From NCBI GenBank assembly GCA_025642075.2, contig JAODUO010000955.1:1-64000 (forward strand): a stretch of DNA of 64,000 bases. Direction: 5' to 3'. The DNA comes from Ridgeia piscesae (taxonomy: Eukaryota > Annelida > Polychaeta > Sabellida > Siboglinidae). The position numbers and the translations under genes are program-made. Shown here piece by piece: positions 1 through 10,800 of the stretch (positions within the stretch are counted from its first letter, which is position 1; the number at the start of each line of letters is the position of its first letter). Below the pieces are notes generated by a model, which had not been told where the DNA came from, made no database searches, and was given only the letters and a program-made list of their open reading frames with translations.

Positions 1-640
1 ATTTCCACATATACTCAATTTTGTAACGCCAGCCGTTTACCTGAAAAATATTTTTGAACACCCAGCCATCGAAATACTATGAGCTACGCCATTGTCGACG
101 AAGAATGACGTCAGTAAGCTTAGGCTTCTCCACAGATTAGTTATTCATAAATCTCGTTTAGCCTTTAGGTCCATCCATGGCTAAATATTGTCAGCACTGC
201 CCCGGGTTTAAGAAGACGACGGTCGGCGACGTTTTGTTGGATCTTGTTCCATCAACTGGTGATATATGTCTACTTCATAATTACTTGTTGACCACAGATT
301 TAGGTCTAAGCAGCTGCTACATGTCACGCCAACTAAACGAAGACTCGATGTTGTTGTGCCGTAGGCAAGCGTAGTGACGTCGCAGGAAGCTGACCGGCCT
401 CAGCAGAGACCTAGAATGCCGCGCGCTTATAGGCCAGGCCAAGCCAAACGAATACGTCACCGGTTAAGATGGTGGTGTCTAGGCCATCATGGATTTCGTT
501 AGATTTTTAGACTTTAAGGTCACATTCTGAGTAAACCGCTGACGTTAAAAAATTGAGTATATGTGGAAATTGTTAGTTTGTATAAACTCTATTAAGTGTA
601 TGATACGAAACCGTTGCCTTTTTTTGCCCTTTAAGCTGTT
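1..640. mobile_element. Copy 1 of a dispersed element with inverted ATTTCCACATATACTCAA motifs
   Basis: The window starts with ATTTCCACATATACTCAATT, and the reverse complement of this motif is at about 549-570. The block 1-640 matches the reverse complement of 50165-51930, once a 1.28-kb insertion there is removed. Its two ends also recur in inverted arrangement at 56880-57050. A short open frame at 177-374 ([18 protein letters not shown]) is conserved in the 51.9-kb copy but matches no protein I know. The left end may extend outside the window. Family unclassified. Confidence 0.6.
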
Positions 641-1270
641 CTTACGTCCACTTTCTGCTGTTCTTACGTCCACCTTCTGTTGTTCTTACGTGTTCTTGTG
701 TTCTAACGGGTTTATGTTCACCTACCCATATGCATACCGTCTATGGTTCATTTTTTCCAATGTCAGAAGGTGACATAACATTAATATAAAATTATCCACT
801 CAAGGAGCATGCAATAATAAAACATTTCATGTTTTGTTCTGCAGTTAGTGTCATGCAAATGTACGCGGCACCAGATGTGATGTCAGTAATATTCAACATC
901 AAGATTTAGTGGGTGTCAAAATATTATAGCACGAAAAATGGACCTGTGTCTACAAAAACACAAAACTAAAAATGATAGGTTTTAATTTGATATGATGATG
1001 TAATGAAACTACCTCACACGCATACCCACCACAAGAACCAATCAACCTGTGCTTCTCCACCTAGGTAAATGTGCTATTCTGGGAACTTTCTACCAGTGCG
1101 GATATGTCGATAGATAACCTTGAAGTAAACAAGTGGATGTAGTTGTTCTTCTATCCAGGTATCTGCATCCATCGTAACGTTTACAGGCAAATTGACATTA
1201 AGCTGTATCTATCCGGATATGCCAATTAACTGACAATAATTATATCTAATATGTGTCATCGATATGTAGG
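641..1270. other. Intergenic, nothing recognised
   Basis: AT-rich sequence downstream of SET. A short direct repeat of TGTTCTTACGTCCACYTTCTG lies at about 640-680. I see no coding potential and no RNA gene. Confidence 0.6.
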
Positions 1271-1388
1271 TTACACATACATGTCTCTCTAGTCAGTATG
1301 GAAAGACTGGGACCCATAACATACCCACACACACCCACACCATTTTGTAACTAGGAGGTATAACATATTTGGCACAATTAGAGATTAA

Positions 1389-1464
<76 letters not shown>

Positions 1465-1585
1465 TTAATCTCTAATTGTGCCAAATATGTTATACCTCCT
1501 AGTTACAAAATGGTGTGGGTGTGTGTGGGTATGTTATGGGTCCCAGTCTTTCCATACTGACTAGAGAGACATGTATGTGTATGTG

Positions 1586-1588
<3 letters not shown>
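1271..1588. repeat. Long near-perfect palindrome with a TG/TA core (foldback element)
   Basis: The left arm (about 1271-1400) is the reverse complement of the right arm (about 1458-1588) over roughly 125 bp. The only clear difference is a 6-bp ACATAC-type addition near the right outer edge. The centre is (TG)n followed by (TA)n at about 1390-1457. Because the arms are identical, both strands encode the same meaningless peptide (MAQLEINVC followed by a YI repeat). This fits a foldback or MITE-like element, or a recent inverted duplication. Confidence 0.85.

Positions 1589-1645
<57 letters not shown>
1588..1645. repeat. (TA)n microsatellite
   Basis: An uninterrupted TA dinucleotide tract of about 57 bp that directly abuts the palindrome. 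The YIYIYI peptides it encodes are artefacts. Confidence 0.95.
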
Positions 1646-1647
<2 letters not shown>

Positions 1648-1654
1648 TAACTAA

Positions 1655-1830
1655 GAATAACATAAAAATGGACCAAGATGCACTGAAGTCCTTTGGACTA
1701 TATAGTGAGTTTGTAATTATGAATGAAATGTGTTTTCATGAATCATAGTCATTGCCTATAGTCTCTTCACCATAATCGCCTAATTGGTATTTTCTCTAAT
1801 TATTCATATAAGATGACCAGAGACAGACCA
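1655..1830 (-). repeat. Dispersed repeat, copy near 1.7 kb
   Basis: Its reverse complement shares blocks such as AGAGAAAATRCCAATT, ATTATGGTGAAGAGAC and CCAAAGGACTTCA with 49560-49700, 55170-55310 and partly 53445-53480 and 58490-58640. The shared order of blocks shows one interspersed family. No coding content or terminal repeats were recognised. Confidence 0.7.
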
Positions 1831-3047
1831 ACGTTCTGGTGTGCTACGTACTGATACTTCATCCACAGCACTGCCTAGAACGCTTATCTACAATCTAACT
1901 ATAACTGAACTTATGCATTTTATAAGTTAACATTTTCCTCCTAGATGGCTTGGGTATCAGGCACCAGACCGTCATGAGTAAACCTATGAGTTCCCAAATC
2001 TATAGCCCTATACAGATATGAAGTATGACTTCTATATTTTCAAAATACCTTTAAGGTTTTATTATACACAGCCCCGTCCCATCACAAATAATAATAAGAA
2101 AAAGCCGTGATTACTTCCCAGTGCCAGTGGCATAGGCCATAGCCAAAGGGGGGCAAGCCATGCCCCCAATCCAGGAAAATTAGGAGGGTGGGGAACTAAT
2201 AACTGATTGCCTGATTGATAGAGTGACAATGTACAGAGGGTATATGGGTGCCTGCGTAAGCCTTTTTGCCCTACCGTTTGGCAAAGAAATTTGTCATCAT
2301 TCAAATAGGATTAAGTTACTCAATGACAATGAAATGACAATGTGGCAAAATCCTCCACTTGTGTTGTAGGCAATATATACGCACCCAGCTGGCAGTTCAA
2401 GTCCAAGAGGTGACAGTGCAACGAAAATGTCATCATTCTCAGTGTGCATGATGATTAATATCAACACAAATATTCAAAATAATATCTACCCGGTTACAAA
2501 TTGCATATTGTTGTTCTACTCTTGGCATCCGTGTCGGCAGGAGTGAGGCTGGCCGTAATTTCCGTTTCCGTCGTCTTTTTTCCCTCTTCTCTTTCCTCAC
2601 TTTCCTCTCATTACGTTCTCTGAAAATTCTTCAATTCATTCTATCTTTATCGGTTTTTGTTTTTCTCCATTCTCCTCCCACTCTTTTCAGCTCTCTTAAT
2701 CAAGTTAATGCAGTTATCCCAGTGCAATTTCGGTCTTAATTCCTCGCCTCTGCCACGTATGACATAGGCATGCATAGCCATAGGGCCTACTCCTCACCAA
2801 TTTCTTCCTAAAACTTTCCTTCACTCTAAACTAGATCCACTTTCAGTTCATTCATTTTTCTCTGATCAGCTTTCTTAACCCCCACTCTTTTTACCCAGTT
2901 GTGTTCACAAACATGCACCTTCCCTCGCGCTTCTCTATTACTACCAGCGTCTCAAAGTCACACATAAGTCTGGGTAACACACGAGCTAGCTGAGTACCTT
3001 TTTTAACGATTTGTGTTTGATTTATTATTATATATAATTTACTTATA

Positions 3048-3050
<3 letters not shown>
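1831..3050. other. Intergenic, including a pyrimidine-rich stretch
   Basis: No gene is visible. About 2560-2700 and 2810-2960 are rich in T and C on the + strand (for example TTTTCCCTCTTCTCTTTCC). The short open frame at 2062-2304 on the - strand has no recognisable similarity and is probably chance. Confidence 0.6.
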
Positions 3051-3105
<55 letters not shown>

Positions 3106-3130
3106 TGTATATATATATATATATATTTCT
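3050..3130. repeat. (TA)n microsatellite
   Basis: An imperfect TA tract interrupted once by ACAGTGT. Surrounding sequence is very AT-rich. Confidence 0.95.
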
Positions 3131-5150
3131 ATTATTTACATATACATAATAATATGCATGGTGCTGAAAATATTAATATAATGTTGATCTACATTATTTC
3201 AGTGACGTAGCCAGGATTTTGTTTTTGCATTGGAGGGGACCATCCGACATCCAAGCAAACTCTGTATATAATATATATAGGGCCTATATATAACTATATA
3301 ACGTTATAGTTTGCTTGTATGTCGAATACCAACAGACTTTCGCTCCGTGCCGCAATCAAGTGGTGCTGCCATCTTGCGATAAAGATGGACATTGCATAAT
3401 TAACTAGGTTCCATGGTGTGCCGCTGTATCGCTTACGCGAATCCGAGGTAGTGGTTTTTTTGCTAACCACTCACGTGCAATAACCCTTTTTTGCTCTTAT
3501 GTGGAATATGGTTTAGTGTTTAGGTTAGGTTAAAACAATCATTTTTATTACATCTTGGGGCTGTTATTTTTGTTTAATGTAAGTAATGTAATGAATTTTA
3601 TCATATATACGCCTATAATTAGAATGTTTTATTTTATTTTAATAATTTCATCTTTTTTACTATTTGCACATGCATATAAAGCGACCAATAATTTTATATA
3701 ATAGACTAGTAACTGTTCCAGGACTTTGACAGTGGGGATAGAATGATTGCTTTCCATATCTCAACTACAGTAACAGATTCTGCCAAATTCATGTTCATGT
3801 CCAACAGTGGCATAGCTGTATCATTTCAGGTTGAGTACATATTATTGTAACATGTAAAGCTAACACAATGAATGATAACTTGACTGACAAATATGTTTGA
3901 AGAAGATTCAGCTCCGTATCCGTGGGTGGGGTGGGGGGTTGTCCATGCCCACAGGCTTTTCAAAGGTGGTGGTTTTCAGAATAAACAATATATGGCAGTA
4001 ACAAAATGCACACGCCATTATTGCTTACCTACATATACCTGGTATGTGGATGACTGTGATAACAAGGAATTCAACAAATATGGCTATACACAATACTAAC
4101 ACAATAACATACTTTAATTAAACAATTTTACTACAAAATACCCATGACTACAATGCACAAAATAGAGCCACAAATCACCATTGTCAGTACCTAGGTACAC
4201 AAAATTGTTGACACACAAAATGCAACTTTCCGGTTTTTCTATCAATATTCATCAACACATTCACATCAAGATATTTTGCTTGGTAGTACAATAAAAAAAA
4301 ACTATATTGTGTTTGGTATATAAAATAGTGGGAAACAAGTGGAATCATACTAATAAGAAAACAATGATAGGTTTAACTGGACTTTTTGCCACATACCCCA
4401 GGGTATAAAATTTAATTAAAATTCAATTACCCAATGGTACACCTAATCTACATACCAATTCAGAGGTTGCACAAGAGAACATCAAGTTACAAGTCAAAGC
4501 TATAAATTATATCGGTAATTAGTGTAATATAAATTATACCGGTAATTACTGTAATATGCTTTTTGAAGAAGGGCACACCATATCTAACCAGTGTTGTTAA
4601 TTGATATCTAGCAACAAGACGAACAACTGTAGCAATTTCAGTATATGTTGTTACTAAAGTTATTTATCCATCCTTTAACAACAGTACACAGCAGTGCATC
4701 TGGCAACATTACAGACATCACCAGCTGCCTTTTTATATAAATTAACAGGTTTACTTAACATTAAAGCACTAAAGTATATATACCTATTGTGAAGGTCAAA
4801 TAAGATCCCATTGTCAGGTATGCAATGGCCATGCTGTAAATGGGAGAAAGGAAGAGAGACAAAGAACACATCTGGCTGAGAAGTGAGGCAGTCAATCCGG
4901 GCAGTATGATGAGCTATTATCACGGGGAGAAACACGTGTTCAACGTGACTAATGTGGCAGATCATATTCAACACTCACCATAGATCGCAACTAAATACAG
5001 CTAATTGATTATTAAGACGAATCAATGTTACTTCACCAGAAACAACACAATGCAAGAATATATATATATATAATAAAACACCAAAACTTGTTAGGGCGTC
5101 TACTAAAATATACCTTTGTTATACCTTCCATCTTTTATTTTCCAGGAGTC
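3131..5150. other. Intergenic; one short tandem duplication, otherwise nothing recognised
   Basis: A 27-bp direct duplication (AAATTATAYCGGTAATTA core) lies at about 4504-4557. Open frames of 60-100 codons in this interval show no recognisable domain, and I regard them as chance. Confidence 0.6.
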
Positions 5151-5155
5151 TCATG

Positions 5156-5256
5156 TGTTATGTACTTGCTAGCACACAAGTCTCCCAGGTGTGTTATGTA
5201 CCTGCTAGCACGCAAGTCTCCCAGATGTGTTATGTATGTACCTGCTAGCATGCAAG
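5156..5256 (+). repeat. 36-bp minisatellite, about 3 copies
   Basis: The unit has the core TGTTATGTACYTGCTAGCA and is followed by CAAGTCTCCCAG. Two units are complete and the third is altered. The period is a multiple of 3, so both strands stay open (LARKSPRCVMY on +), but this is not evidence of a gene. Confidence 0.85.
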
Positions 5257-5404
5257 AAAACCTTGTGTATTGTAGCCTAAAGGTGGGTGAAGTGAGAGGT
5301 TTTATAGGAATCATCAAGTTTCTTAAAACTAGTTAGTATGTATAATGCTTACAATTTGAATTATACCAATTAAAGTACCTCAATAATACTTTCACAGAAC
5401 AAAT

Positions 5405-6436
5405 ATGTGTGAGTGGTCCCGTCAGTCAGTGCATGAGTAGTCCCGTCAGTCAGTGCATGAGTAGTCCCGTCAGTCAGTGCGTGAGTGGTCCCGTCAGTCA
5501 GTGCGTGAGTAGTCCCGTCAGTCAGTGCATGAGTAGTCCCGTCAGTCAGTGCGTGAGTAGTCCCGTCAGTCAGTGCGTGAGTGGTCCCGTCAGTCAGTGC
5601 GTGAGTAGTCCCGTCAGTCAGTGCATGAGTAGTCCCGTCAGTCAGTGCATGAGTAGTCCCGTCAGTGCGTGAGTAGTCCCGTCAGTCAGTGCGTGAGTGG
5701 TCCCGTCAGTCAGTGCGTGAGTAGTCCCGTCAGTCAGTGCGTGAGTAGTCCCGTCAGTCAGTGCATGAGTAGTCCCATCAGTCAGTGCATGAGTAGTCCC
5801 GTCAGTCAGTGCGTGAGTAGTCCCGTCAGTCAGTGCGTGAGTAGTCCCGTCAGTCAGTGCGTGAGTGGTCCCGTCAGTCAGTGCGTGAGTAGTCCCGTCA
5901 GTCAGTGCATGAGTAGTCCCGTCAGTCAGTGCATGAGTAGTCCCGTCAGTCAGTGCATGAGTGGTCCCGTCAGTCAGTGCGTGAGTAGTCCCGTCAGTCA
6001 GTGCATGAGTAGTCCCGTCAGTCAGTGCATGAGTAGTCCCGTCAGTCAGTGCGTCAGTGGTCCCGTCAGTCAGTGCATGAGTAGTCCCGTCAGTCAGTGC
6101 ATGAGTGGTCCCGTCAGTCAGTGCGTGAGTGGTCCCGTCAGTCAGTGCGTGAGTAGTCCCGTCAGTCAGTGCGTGAGTGGTCCCGTCAGTCAGTGCGTGA
6201 GTAGTCCCGTCAGTCAGTGCGTGAGTAGTCCCGTCAGTCAGTGCGTGAGTGGTCCCGTCAGTCAGTGCGTGAGTAGTCCCGTCAGTCAGTGCGTGAGTGG
6301 TCCCGTCAGTCAGTGCGTGAGTGGTCCTGTCGGTCAGTGCGTGGTCCTGTCAGTCAGTGCATGAGTAGTCCCGTCAGTCAGTGCGTGAGTGGTCCCGTCA
6401 GTCAGTGTGTGAGTGGTACCGTCAGTCAGTGCGTAA
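5405..6436 (+). repeat. 24-bp minisatellite, about 43 copies, 3' of SET
   Basis: The core unit is GTCCCGTCAGTCAGTGC followed by RTGAGTR. Variation is almost entirely G/A at two positions. A shortened unit occurs near 5665, and degenerate units close the array after about 6330. The 24-bp period keeps a frame open that would read as a SSPVSQC octapeptide repeat. I see no promoter, splice context or unique coding sequence attached, so I call a non-coding array. It lies about 1.4 kb downstream of the SET stop codon. Confidence 0.92.
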
Positions 6437-6965
6437 AGTGGTCCTCCAGTGTGCATGGTCCTATTGGTGAACATGGCAACTGTTTGTTAACACATCTGTC
6501 CACTTATGTGCAGTGTTGTGGTGACACAACAGGGAACCCACACAATCAGGTTTGTAGTCAAATGTGTTTATTTAAATTAGTTTAAAATTTTATTTGATTA
6601 AATATAAAAAGAAAACATTTTAAGAATACTGGTAAATGCCTAACCCAAATTTCCACAATTTAGTGCAACAATTTCTACAAATTCCCATTTTGTATATTAC
6701 ATGACCAACACAACAAATCAATCGAAATTTTAATTTTACTACAGCAATATTTTAATTTTTGAAATTGAAATAAAAAATAATCTTTATTGGACCCCAAGTC
6801 CAGAGGTAACATGCATAAAACAGCTGCAAGACAAGCTCCTGCCATCTTTCTTATCTATCCTCAGTGATGCACATACATTTGATTGTATAACAATGATTAA
6901 AATGTGGTAACATTTTTTGAATATACAGTGTAGGTTACAATCTTCTTTGAACAATCATCTTGTTG
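6437..6965. other. SET 3' flank
   Basis: Unique AT-rich sequence. It contains a possible SET polyadenylation signal at 6783-6788. Nothing else was recognised. Confidence 0.5.
6783..6788 (-). terminator. Candidate poly(A) signal for SET
   Basis: AATAAA on the - strand (TTTATT on +), about 1.05 kb after the SET stop codon. An alternative ATTAAA lies at 7624-7629, about 200 bp after the stop. Transcript data would be needed to choose between them, and the region is AT-rich enough for chance matches. Confidence 0.35.
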
Positions 6966-7087
6966 AAAGCTCACTTGTGACTGGTTCAGTTGTGACTGGT
7001 TCAGTTGTGACTGGTTCAGTTGTGACTGGTTCAGTTGTGACTGGTTCAGTTGTGACTGGTTCAGTTGTGACTGGTCAGTTGTGACTG
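6966..7087 (+). repeat. 15-bp minisatellite, about 8 copies
   Basis: The unit is TTGTGACTGGTTCAG, nearly perfect, with a shortened last copy. The 15-bp period creates an artefactual NQSQL repeat frame on the - strand. It probably lies in the 3' UTR or 3' flank of SET. Confidence 0.93.
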
Positions 7088-7551
7088 GCATGGAATGTAT
7101 AACACATTATCGTACATGTGTCTGCCAACATCTTTCCGTCTGCCTTCTTATTGCTCAGTAACTTTCAACTCTACATAAACTAAATGCTTCTTTCTGCACA
7201 CTTTCAAACCAACTTTGTCCATTATATAAAAAATCATACTCTAACCCTACAGCAATCGGTGTACAAGTTGCCCTCATAGATCTCGCAACACACCTTGTGA
7301 ACACATCTACAGACATGCTATAATATTTTCTAATACAACTCACTCTTGCCTTGTGGCATTACACAAAACACTACATCATAATGTCTTTGGTATCTTGTCA
7401 CATATTGATGCCTTACATTCTCTATTTCTGGCAGTCCCCCACAATGGGAATACTGGCGAAAAAAACACTGCCAGCAGAGAGTGGAAATAGTCCACCTGTC
7501 AGACTGACGACTGTGTCTCCACCACTTGTGCCTCAACAACTGGACAGCTCC

Positions 7552-7553
<2 letters not shown>

Positions 7554-7590
<37 letters not shown>
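7554..7590. repeat. (TA)n microsatellite
   Basis: A TA tract of about 36 bp between SET exon 8 and the possible end of its 3' UTR. Confidence 0.95.
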
Positions 7591-7595
<5 letters not shown>

Positions 7596-7831
7596 TTATA
7601 TTGTTTCCCTTACTTTGGTAGATTTTAATGGTGGTATGTTGTTCAGTCTCAAATGCACAATATAATATATCCACTCAGGAAATAAATTAAGATACTCTTT
7701 TGTGCAAATAATTAAGAGAAACATAGTAAGACTGGGTAATGGAGAATTGCAAACCTCAATAGCGAGTGACTTAATATCAAAGTTATATACAATATCACTA
7801 GAAACAGTCAACTGTACAGTGCTGCCCTCTC

Positions 7832-7875
7832 TCACGCAGTTGGCTCCTCGGTCCCTTCATCATCATCTTCTGCCA
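7832..7875 (-). CDS. SET: SET exon 8 (end of acidic tail and stop)
   Basis: In phase 1 this reads [14 protein letters not shown] and then TGA. The acceptor is CCCTCTAG|TGG. The phase continues exactly from exon 7, and the acidic composition suits the end of a SET tail. It is a very short exon placed 6.9 kb from exon 7, so it is the least certain of the eight. Confidence 0.75.
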
Positions 7876-10800
7876 CTAGAGGGCGAAAACAGAAAGGCAA
7901 CACTTAAACATATTTTATAATCCCTTCTTCATTTACATTTTCCTTATCCAGTAGATTTTAATATTTACAACATAATTGTCAAAACTGATATATCAACAAT
8001 ATAAAAAAACAGATGAGCAAAAATTTATAACTAAAACACTGAATTCAATGGTTGCTAGCATCCAATCTCGGTGCCTTTTGAAAGCTTACGCTTTCTGCTA
8101 TTCAAATGTATGTGGTTTCCCTGTAACAACCACTTATGCTAGGCACACAGCTACCGACTATGCCGACTGCAGTTGGCATTAAGAGGCGGTCGGTGTTAAA
8201 CGCCAATTAGTTCCGCTGACTAGCGCCGACTTCTGCCCGCACACACCAGCCGCACACACGAACCGACTAACACCGACTGTCGGCGCTAGCGGTATCCTCA
8301 AATCCACTACAAATTTGCTAGTTTATTCATTTTGTGTTTACTCGAAAAATCACCGTTCCAGTTAACAGTTATATTATCTAACAAATTCCTCTAAGTTTTC
8401 AACGGTAGCATCGCTTTGAGGATTTTGGTCGACACTTGGCGGCGGAGGAGCCAGGGGTGTACATTTAATTGAAGAATTGCGTAAAAATATTAACTTCACA
8501 CTTGTTTTATGGAATGGTTGCCAATGACCACGGATTTAACGATGTGTTTCAGTCCACCTACAATAAACACTTGGTATATTTGTCAAAGGTACGTGAAACA
8601 GCAATCCTGTAAACAAAATATGTTACATAGGAAGGCGGAGCTTTGCTGTCAGCCTTCATGATGAAATGGCTTGAGCATTTGACCAGTGTTGCAGCAAAGA
8701 AATGCCTAATTTATATAAAGAATATTGTATTTATCCGTTCCAATTAACAGTTATCTTGAAATGTAATCAGTCACACCCGACAAAATCCTCAAAAATGTTG
8801 TTCACCGCTAGCGCCGCAATTTGTAAGGCTTTTAATTTATGACCCCGGTAGTGGCGCCATCAGCGGTACCGCTTTTCACAAGATAAAATGGAGAATCCCA
8901 CTGAAAGCAGGAAACAAAGGCATACAAAAATACGGCAATGGGTCAATGGGATTAGGACAAAAACTATATACCAGGGTTACCCACCAGGTCAGTGAAATGT
9001 GAAAGTAAAAATGTAAACCTTGTGGTCAGAATGGGCTTGAAAACTAAAAGATACGCCAGGCTTAGGTATGACGAGGTTTATCACTTGAAGGCCCTATGAT
9101 TTCTTATTGGCAAACTTAACGCCGACCGTTGGGTTATGAAAAAAGCATGCACACACCAGCCGGCTGGTCATCGGATATATGCCTGCGGTGCCAAATTGTC
9201 ACCGGATACCTCCTTATCTAATGCCAACTGTGGATTAACGCCGACTGCAGATTCAACATTTGAATCAGCGTTAATCGGCGCAATAACTTGTAAAGTTGCG
9301 CACACACCAACCGACTGCAGTCGGCTGACTGTTTTTACGCCAACTAGTTGGTAGGTGTGTGCGCCAAAATCAGCTGCTGTGTGTGCGTAGCAATAGAATA
9401 TGTAGGTCTAGGTGTAGGTCTAGATGAAATGTTACTAGGAAATCTACAGACAGCTGCTAGTTTCATACCATGTATAGTCATGTCTTGTTTATCTGCACAC
9501 TTTGGTTCTCAAGATTTGTGGTTGGATAAAAAGTGTGGATTGGTGAAATATTTTATTATACATGTGTACTTAGTTACATGGTAAATAAGATATACATTAA
9601 TATGATTCCAAAATGCACAGATTGTGAAAACAACCATATTTGTGAAGACCAGATAAGGGAGACATAACCGTATGAAGACATCGGCACAAGACAATAGTAC
9701 TGGTTCGATACCAGGTTTTGTTCGATACCGATCGATACCTGAATTTTGTTCGATACTCACGTTGTATTTAAGTCTAATTTTCACATAGAACACAGTTCCC
9801 AGTAGAAGCACAGTATGCAACAGAAGTAGTGCTGGTTTGATATAAGAATTCTTCGATACCGATCGATATATTACTGGTTTGATACCAGAATTCTTCGATA
9901 CCGATAGCCCCATAATGTTTTTGCAACTGTTTTCAAGAACAGGTCAGTTTCTTCCTCTACCTCTGGCTCTGCCTCTGCCAGTGGTGAACCTGTTTGGCCA
10001 GTGCCAGTGTTACAGTGACAGTAGATGCAGTAAGCGAATCGTCATCGTTAATCAGTCACATCGTATATGTCACTTCTTGACGCTGTGGCCGCAGTTACTT
10101 AGTAGATTCGGCAACCGATGGCGATTCGCTTCGACTGTAACTTGATGTCCACTGCTTGCTCATTGTCGAATATTTCGAAAGAACACGTTCTCGAGTCAAT
10201 GCCATACTATAGGATGTGTACAAAAAACACACATCCTATAGTATTTTTATAGTGTTTATTGCACGCACTAGTATTTATGAAACTAATTTAATAATATTTT
10301 TAATATAAATAATTATTCGAGCACGATGCGCAAGCTTTGTTTATCCGGGTTCCGTTTGATGGCGCTGTTTTCCTGTTTGGTGGCATCACCGTTTGACGTA
10401 TTCGACTCCCTCAACCAAGACGAACGACAACACGTCGCAACGTTCATCGGTAATTTTCCAACAAAGAGTGTCTGCTATGCCAAAAGTGCCCCAAAGATTG
10501 CAGGGGTAATACATCGAATTTGACGAAACAATTAAAACGTGATGATCAACTTTCATCAAAGGACACGTCGACGTTGTCGTGGACAACGTCGCAACGACTC
10601 GAGAACGTGTTCTATCGAAATATTCGACAATTACCAAGCAGTGGACATCTAGTTACAGTTGAAGCGAATCGCCATCGGTTGCGGTATCTACTACCGCGGC
10701 CACAGCGCAAAAAGTGACATACACGACGACGATACGCTTTCTGCATCTACTGTTATTCGCACTGGCCAAACATGTTCACCACTGGCAGAGGTAGAGGAAG

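Noticed and set aside
1293..1748. MAQLEINVC and YIYIYI peptides
   Set aside because: They are products of the palindrome and the TA microsatellites.
5409..6585. Long open frames of SSPVSQC octapeptide repeats
   Set aside because: The 24-bp period keeps any stop-free frame open. There is no unique flanking coding sequence and no splice or promoter context.
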